Made by a program: the position numbers and the translations under genes. Under the pieces are notes generated by a model. The model did no database searches and was not told the DNA's origin. It worked only from the letters and a program-made list of their open reading frames with translations. A stretch of 64,000 nucleotides of DNA from Edaphochlamys debaryana (lineage: Eukaryota > Chlorophyta > Chlorophyceae > Chlamydomonadales): positions 186,001 to 250,000 of the forward strand of contig JAEHOE010000068.1 in assembly GCA_016858145.1 (NCBI GenBank), in the 5' to 3' direction. This document shows, piece by piece, positions 58,057-64,000 of this stretch. Numbering within the stretch: position 1 is the first letter of the stretch; every line of letters begins with the position of its first letter.

Positions 58057-61000
58057 ATGGCATATCGCTGGATGACTCTGCTGATAGCACTGGTGCTCTG
58101 GTTATCACTATCGCCAGCGACGGCCTCCCAGCCGGGTACGCTGGCACGCACGCTCGCCCAACTAACGCGGGGGCCCCCCGCCTTAATAGGGCCCAGGCCT
58201 TCCCCGGCCATCCAGGTATAGCCCCTGCCCTCATGCTCGCTTTCGAGATCCATCATCGCCACTCTGACATTGTGCACGCCGACTCGGGCCTAGGGCCCAG
58301 GCCTAGACATTCCAGAATATAGCCCCTGCGCCCCTAATCGCTCGCGCCGAATAACGCCCAGGGAACTCCTGATCATGCCACTGCGCTTGTGCTCAGGATC
58401 GAAGCATCATATTGGGGACAATCTTCACCGGCCTGTAACGGAGGTCAGGGCGGTCGATGATGTGTCTGGCGGCACTGCCACAGCGGCCGAGGCTCGCCAA
58501 GCGGACATCAGTGCGGCACGGAGAGCCATGTTCGGAATCAACTTCCCTTTCGTTCTTATACTCGACAAGCCCCCACCGCGCCCCTCGCCCCGTCCCTCTC
58601 CGCCCAAGCCCCCTCCGCGCCCCTCGCCCCGTCCCTCTCCGCCCAAGCCCCCACCGCGCCCTCCGTCTCCGCCCAGGCCCCCGGCACCCCTGAAGCCCCC
58701 TCGGCCCCCGCCCAGGCCACCCTCTCCGCCCAAGCCCAGCCCCAGACCTCCCAGCCCCAAGCCCCGACCGCCTCCCACTCCCCCGCGGCCGCCGAGTCCT
58801 TCGCCAAAGCCACCGAGGCCTCCCTCGCCCCGACCGCCCCGACCTCCGCGGCCGCCCCGCCCCCCGCTTCCGCTGCGTCCCCCTCGTCCGCCCCTCCCTC
58901 CCCCCCGGCCCCCCCCTCGACCCCCGGCGCCTTCTCCTGACCCCACGTGAGCTGGCCCGAGACTAGCTTGCGAAGACAAAGCTCGGCAGCAAAGCTTGGC
59001 CACAAGGGGCCTTGTATCGTGGCAATGCTCGAGGGAGGCAAGGCTGACAAAACGCAAGTAAGCCTTCCTTGTCCCTGCCCCCACCGCCTCCACCACGCAC
59101 TGGGGCAGGATCTTCTTTCCCTACATCAAGAACACCTCTCCCCGCCCCCTAAAATCTTCCCTAGGATCTTCTTTCCGTACAGCGTCTGCAGCACCTCCGG
59201 AGGGACCTGCGCCGACACTCCTCTGGTGAGTGCGGACCTCTGACGGCCGGCTGGTGTCAGGGCGATTAGGGGTTAGGACACTGCAGCTAACACTGTGTGC
59301 TTACCAACAGCAAGTGCTCCCCAGGACACGCAGATACGCTGGTCTCCCGTCGTGTTGATTCTCTTCAACCCCATCTTTGCCACGCATTAATCTCTCATCC
59401 CCGCCACCCCTGCCGTGTCGTCCCCAGGAGCTGGTGATCTATGGCCCCGACGGCCCGGATCCGTTTGCGACGAGGGGCGAGCCTTTCTGCTTCATGCTTA
59501 GGCCAAAGCAGGTGCAGTTGTGGCCGGGCGTGAAGGGCTGCTCGTGTGAGCCAGGGAAGCGTAGCTGTGTGCTTGCTTGGTTCCAGGAGTGTGCGACTCC
59601 CAAGTACCGGTACCAGCACAGCAGCACCTGACCCGCCACCCGCCCCTCGCAAGTCACTCTGCACTACGGGCTGCGTCCTGCATCCCAACCCCATCTGACC
59701 TGTGGCACCCGCCTGCTGTGTCCCTGGCGCGCACCAGAACCCGCCGCTCGCCAACAGCAGCGCCTGCGCTGCCAACATGATTGCGGGCGGCGTGGTGAAG
59801 CTGCGGCTCAAGTCGAGTGAGCTGGGCCTGGTGGAGTGTGGTCTGTGGCTCTCAAGCCGACCTGCAGAACTGGTAGACTGCGGAGTTTGTGGGCCTGGTG
59901 GCGTGTGGGTGGTGGCAGTCAAGCCCATCGGAGGACTTGTGTCCACAACCCTCGGGGCTTGCAGGTGCTAGGCCGAGGTTGGGCGGGCCCCCCCCCGGGG
60001 GCCAAATGAGCCCCGTGTGATGACAAGCCTCCGCCCTTGTCACGTGCCCTGAACAGACGTCACTCGACTGCTCAACACCACTGGCAATGTCTCCACTACC
60101 TTCCAGATTGACCTGGATGTTGTGTTGCCCCAGGTGTGCTTGCGGTCACTTTTGACGCAATGGGTGCATTGATTTCCGTGACCTCCCTGCAGGAGGGACT
60201 TTCGCCTGCCCCCGTCCTCAACGTCCCCCTCCCCCTTGGAGTGTTTCCTTATTTCAGCTAATCTCTTGACCGCTTTGCTTCCTTCCCGGCAGTTCTCTGA
60301 CCGCTCAATCATGATCGACTTGAGGGGAGTCAACCTAACCTACAGCCGGAGCGTGTGCATCTCAAACCCCCGGTGAGCGGCGACAGCTCTTGGGTGTCAC
60401 CATACTCTGGGCCAAGACGGTTCTCATAAAGTCTGACTAAGCCGTGAGGAGAGGGCCCCAACGTGCTGTTGAAAAGGCTCTCTTAGTGACGCTGCCTCAC
60501 GGCCCAAACGCTTGCAAACTGTGCAGGTTGACGTGGTTAGAGGTGGCGGACAGCGTATGCGAACAACGCGAGCTCTCAAGGACGTACGACAATAGTAAGG
60601 GGTGATGGGCGTTACGTTGGGGCGGCCATTCTGATGACAAGGGGGGTTGGCTGCCTCGCTTACTGGAGCCTTTACAGCCCCAAGTTGACCTTCTTGCCCT
60701 TCTGCCTGCGCACATTCGTTGAATCAGAAGCCCAAAACTCCTTCGAGGATGTCGAGCAGAGGCCTAGTTGCATCTGTCCCCTCGCCCCTGTCCAGTTACG
60801 AACAACTGGACGTACGTGTACGGCCTGTACTGTGACTACTCGCTCCTCAGGTGCGTACTGCAGCAAGCTAGATATCGGTGTCGTCGCCCTTACTTTGTGA
60901 GGGGAGAGACTTTGGACTTCGCTTCCTGGCGTTCGATGACTGTGCCCCATGCGGCCCCTTGAGGCAAGCATGACTGAGCCCAGCCTCGCTCCTCTAACCC

Positions 61001-62084
61001 TGCTCCCGCCCCTCAGAGCAGCTCAGCCCAGCCCAGCCAGCTCTTCTGTCGGACGCTATGTGTGGGCACCCCTTCTCACGCCCCTTGTTCTGCTAGCCTC
61101 ACAAATAAACGTGTTGCGCCCCGGCTGCCCCCCCGGGTGGGGCCCGCCCCCTGCAGTGGTGACACCAAGGCCATGAACCCAGGCTGCTGCCCCACCTGCC
61201 AGGACGTGCTGCTCATCACGCTCGTCCAGGTGGGCAGCGTCGTACGTAGATGCCGTACGGCTTGTAGCAGTATGTCACGTGACGTGCGGTACAGTACATC
61301 TGTGAGGGGTGGGGACAGGCCGCACTCGTTCTACCATTGCGGAAGACGGTCAGTGCAACACGCACGTGTCTCGGTCCGCCCTGGCGATGCATTACTGCAC
61401 AAATTGCAGGGAGACTCTGGCACCGGCGGCGTTTACAGCACGTGCCTGAGACAAGTCACAGACCTCTCGTGAGTACCGGTGTCTCTCACGACTGCGTGCA
61501 ACGCTGGTTGCGGCCCACGCCGACTGCCGTCCATCTCCCCATAATTCTGAAAGGCCTCAACCCCCTCCGTCCACAGGTGCTACAACGCCTGCACGATTCA
61601 GTGCAGGTTTCTGAACACTTTCAGCGTGGTCAACGCATTCGCACGTGGGTTGGACGGGGCGGGGGCAGGGTACGATGCTGCGGCGCTGGCTAGGTAGGAA
61701 GGAACAATGAGCCTACCTTGGCTGTGCCATACGCATTATGAACGCCGCATTCTCGACAAGCACCTCAATCCCACCGGCACCGTCCCCCTGCACCCCACCC
61801 ACCTTGCTACGCAGTCAAGAACCCGCAAGGCTGCAGGCAGTGGGTTCCCGGGGGGGGGGGTCACGAGTCTATGGGGATACACGCTGGATCTCAATCCGCC
61901 GGTCCCCTCTTTAGCGGCTTTTTCCGCGCCTTACCTCCCACCGTGCCCCTCCTCCATGCATCCATCCACGACTTCCCCGCATTCCTTTTGCTTTGCTGCG
62001 CCTCGTCCCATCAGGTGTACCGCGGGTGGCGTGTACGGCTGGTGTGGGACCGGAGTGCCCACCCCCTATTGCTGCGTCACCTAG
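58057..62084 (+). CDS. Pherophorin-like Hyp-rich wall glycoprotein 3
   Basis: Fourteen exons with consistent phases: 58057-58135 (signal peptide MAYRWMTLLIALVLWLSLSP), 58502-58946 (Pro-rich, ends PDPT; acceptor least certain), 59165-59225 (IFFPYSVCSTSGGTCADTPL), 59428-59511, 59738-59816, 60057-60133, 60293-60372, 60527-60594, 60796-60850, 61157-61229, 61410-61468, 61577-61644, 61815-61839, 62015-62084; about 440 aa. Conserved pieces shared with genes 1 and 2: ELVIYGPDGPD...FCFMLRPK, SACAANM, LRLKSS, GCCPTC, GVYSTCLRQVT, CYNACTIQCRFLNTFSVVNA, the 25-bp micro-exon KNPQGC, and GGVYGWCGTGVPTPYCCVT-stop. It is a secreted wall or matrix glycoprotein by signal peptide and composition. It lies about 12.5 kb from gene 2 on the other strand, with two unrelated genes between. 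Confidence 0.84.
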
Positions 62085-63191
62085 GCCGCCGGCTAGGCGG
62101 CATTCGGAGTAACAGCGGCGAAGAGGCGACGTCAGTTGATTGATTGTCTATGCGGGCTAGGCTCCAGTCAGAGCTGAGGAATGCAACGCAAGCGCGTGAC
62201 GAGGGCACGCTCGGCTGGGGTGGGCGTCAAGCTGAAGCATGATAAGCGAGCTGGGGTGCGCAGTGGTGGCCAACGGGATGGCTGATTGGCTGTTAAGCGG
62301 AGAGGAGCGAGCTTGGCAAGCGGGTATGGGACCAGAGTCAGGTCAGGGTGTCACGCCAGCTGGCAGGATCCGTCCGGCCCCGCCACGTCGCCTGTCACTA
62401 CTCTTGCTTGGCAGTGTAGAGGGGGTCTCGCAGGCAGTCCGCGGTGTCGGCGCGCACTGGGGACCGCCTCCCTCAGCGTGCTCCAGGTCGTTAGCTGCGC
62501 TCAGGACGAGCAGCTCTAGGGAGCTGCTGCCGGCTGCAGGGCTAAGCTGCTGGGTGCTCGATGCGGCTAGGCCGCGTGAGGAAGGGCTCTCTAACGGCGA
62601 CAGGGGTCAAGGCTCGAGCTCCTTGTAACCACAGAAGGTGCCAAGCAAGAGTGCCTGACACGGCCACTCTGCTTGGCGCAAGGCAGGGACTGCGACCCTC
62701 TGCCGTACGACCGAGCACACACGCCCGACCGCGGGGCCCCCCAGCCCCGCAGAGCCACACGCACGCCACGCCAGCCGGAACATCTCCCCCGGGTACCGCA
62801 CCACATACTTGCCTGGCATCGGATCTGCCCAGCCGCGCCGTCAGGCTGCGGGGGGACCTGCCTAAAGATTGGACAGTCCAGCTATCCGGCGTGACAAGGG
62901 TCACCACATTTACCTTTTCCCCTAGGCTGGGACTGTGATGCGGGCTGCCGCAAGCGCTAGCGTACACGACAATTTATTGCAAGACTTGGGTCTGAGCAGC
63001 AGAGCCTTTAGAAAGACATTGTGTACGCCTTGTGGTGCACACATGGTCGAGCTTTGAGCAGGTCAAGGGCCGGTACATTTCTCCATCGATGTTTGATGAC
63101 TTACCTGGACGCCACCCCCCACCCCATAGTCTGTCTATATCTATACATCCGGAATGGCTTCTCCCGCACACCGCACGATGTTGCTGTTGTT
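62085..63191. other. 3' flank of pherophorin-like gene 3
   Basis: No gene was recognised. Contains the candidate TGTAA signal at 62624-62628; the remainder has only compositional open frames on both strands. Confidence 0.45.
62624..62628 (+). promoter_or_regulatory. Candidate TGTAA polyadenylation signal (pherophorin-like gene 3)
   Basis: TGTAA 540 bp past the stop, a usual 3' UTR length for volvocine genes. No other support. Confidence 0.4.
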
Positions 63192-63204
63192 GTTGGCACC
63201 AGAG

Positions 63205-63395
63205 GTGCATGGAATGACGCGGGAAGACTGTCCTTGGTAGCAGGAGTGCGATCCTAAAATCGTAGCGTCCCCAGCGTTGATGCGGCGTGGTTCTACCAAC
63301 GAGACTGGTAGACAATGGTGGTTGCGCCTAACCAGCGGACCTTCCTTAACTCACGCCAGGGAGCGCCCGGCGTTGTAATTTCTATTTCTATTTCT
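63205..63395 (+). mobile_element. Very short non-LTR retrotransposon 3' end
   Basis: The last ~80 bases (about 63315-63395) match the 3' UTR and tail of the element at 13931-14012 in inverse orientation: shared CCTTCCTTAAC, CACGCCAGGG, CCCGGCGTT and the (TATTTC)n tail. A near-perfect direct repeat, TGTTGGCACYAGAG (13 of 14), lies at 63191-63204 and 63395-63408, consistent with a target-site duplication around a ~190-bp 5'-truncated insertion. Bases 63205-63310 have no visible match in the other copy. Confidence 0.65.
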
Positions 63396-63408
63396 GTTGG
63401 CACTAGAG

Positions 63409-64000
63409 AGAACCTCAGCACGCCGTGCCCGGTGCATACCAAAGAGGGTCTGTGCTCGCCGGGATTTGCATTTATGTAATGGGGGCGGAGTGAGGCCGAG
63501 CATTCTGTGTCTCGAGAGAAGAGATGACTGCGAGGGAGAATGGGGGTGGGGGTGCGACCCAGCCCGAAGGGGGCCGGGGGTGCAACCCAGCCCGAAGGGG
63601 GCCGGGGGTGCAACCCAGCCCGAAGGGGGGCGGGGGTGCGACCCCGGGGTGCGACCAGCGAGCAGCGGGGGAAAGCGGGGAAATGGGGGGCAGCCCGGCG
63701 CCCGAAGCCAGCTTTTCCTCATGTGTGCAATCTTGCTGCATTGAGGCTTCGTAGTTTTGCTTGCTGCACGCGTCCTTGTCGAACAACGTCAAGTCGAGCG
63801 TATTGCAAGTCATGCCACCCCCAACCCCGTCGCATGCCGGACCGCGTCGCAAAGCCTTTCGCAAGTGCAAGAGCGTAATTTTTGCGTTCTTAGCGCCCAA
63901 AGTGTTGCGCGTAAGTGACTGGAACAGTACTGCGTTCGGCCTTGGAGTTGACCCGAAGCGCTCCTCCCTGACTTGTCGCAGTTGTCGCGCCCGGAGGTAG
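63409..64000. other. Right end of window, unassigned
   Basis: Apart from the tandem repeat at 63542-63655 no feature is recognised. An open frame from an ATG near 63812 ends in a stop at 63998-64000 (MPPPTPSHAGPRRKAFRKCK...), has no recognisable domain and is too short to call. Confidence 0.4.
63542..63655 (+). repeat. Tandem repeat, about 3.5 units of 30 bp
   Basis: Three near-identical units of GGGGGTGCRACCCAGCCCGA plus AGGGGGCCG and a degenerate fourth. It lies outside any gene called here. Confidence 0.85.

Overview
The window is nuclear DNA of a GC-rich volvocine (chlamydomonadalean) green alga. The genes are split into many short exons with GTGAGT/GTGGGT donors and CAG acceptors. Several secreted proteins carry very long Ser-Pro/hydroxyproline-type exons, and the gene content is typical of that lineage: QExxH matrix metalloproteases of the gametolysin/VMP (M11) kind, pherophorin-like wall glycoproteins, and an axonemal coiled-coil protein. 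The species cannot be fixed from the sequence alone. Gene models below were built by hand from signal peptides, reading frame, splice-site phase and comparison between paralogues inside the window.

Left half (1-33 kb): a cluster of four paralogous extracellular metalloprotease genes, two on + (copy A, 97-2380, cut by the window edge; copy B, 5538-13472) facing two on - (copy C, 16300-23309; copy D, 27134-33097). Full-length members read: signal peptide, Pro-rich repeat, M11 catalytic domain with a QELLHNxGLxH zinc site, PAN-like domain, second Pro-rich linker, F-type (fucolectin) domain, jacalin-like domain, PAN/Apple repeats. D lacks both lectin modules. A has lost one exon and is probably broken. 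Between B and C lies a 5'-truncated non-LTR retrotransposon; between C and D lies a 470-bp hAT-type MITE with perfect 8-bp target-site duplications.

Right half (33.9-62 kb): an SYLF (Ysc84) lipid-binding protein gene (-), two tandem pherophorin-like genes (-, 36791-40554 and 41816-45519), a DRC12/CCDC153-like axonemal coiled-coil gene (-, 47854-48782) sharing a 309-bp promoter region with a large organelle-targeted OPR/FAST-like helical-repeat gene (+, 49092-56797), and a third pherophorin-like gene (+, 58057-62084). A very short second retrotransposon tail and a tandem repeat occupy the right end.

Seven of the ten genes encode secreted, Hyp-rich matrix proteins: proteases with glycan-binding modules and structural glycoproteins that may be their substrates. 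The locus therefore looks like an extracellular-matrix building and remodelling neighbourhood, with three unrelated housekeeping or ciliary genes set among them.
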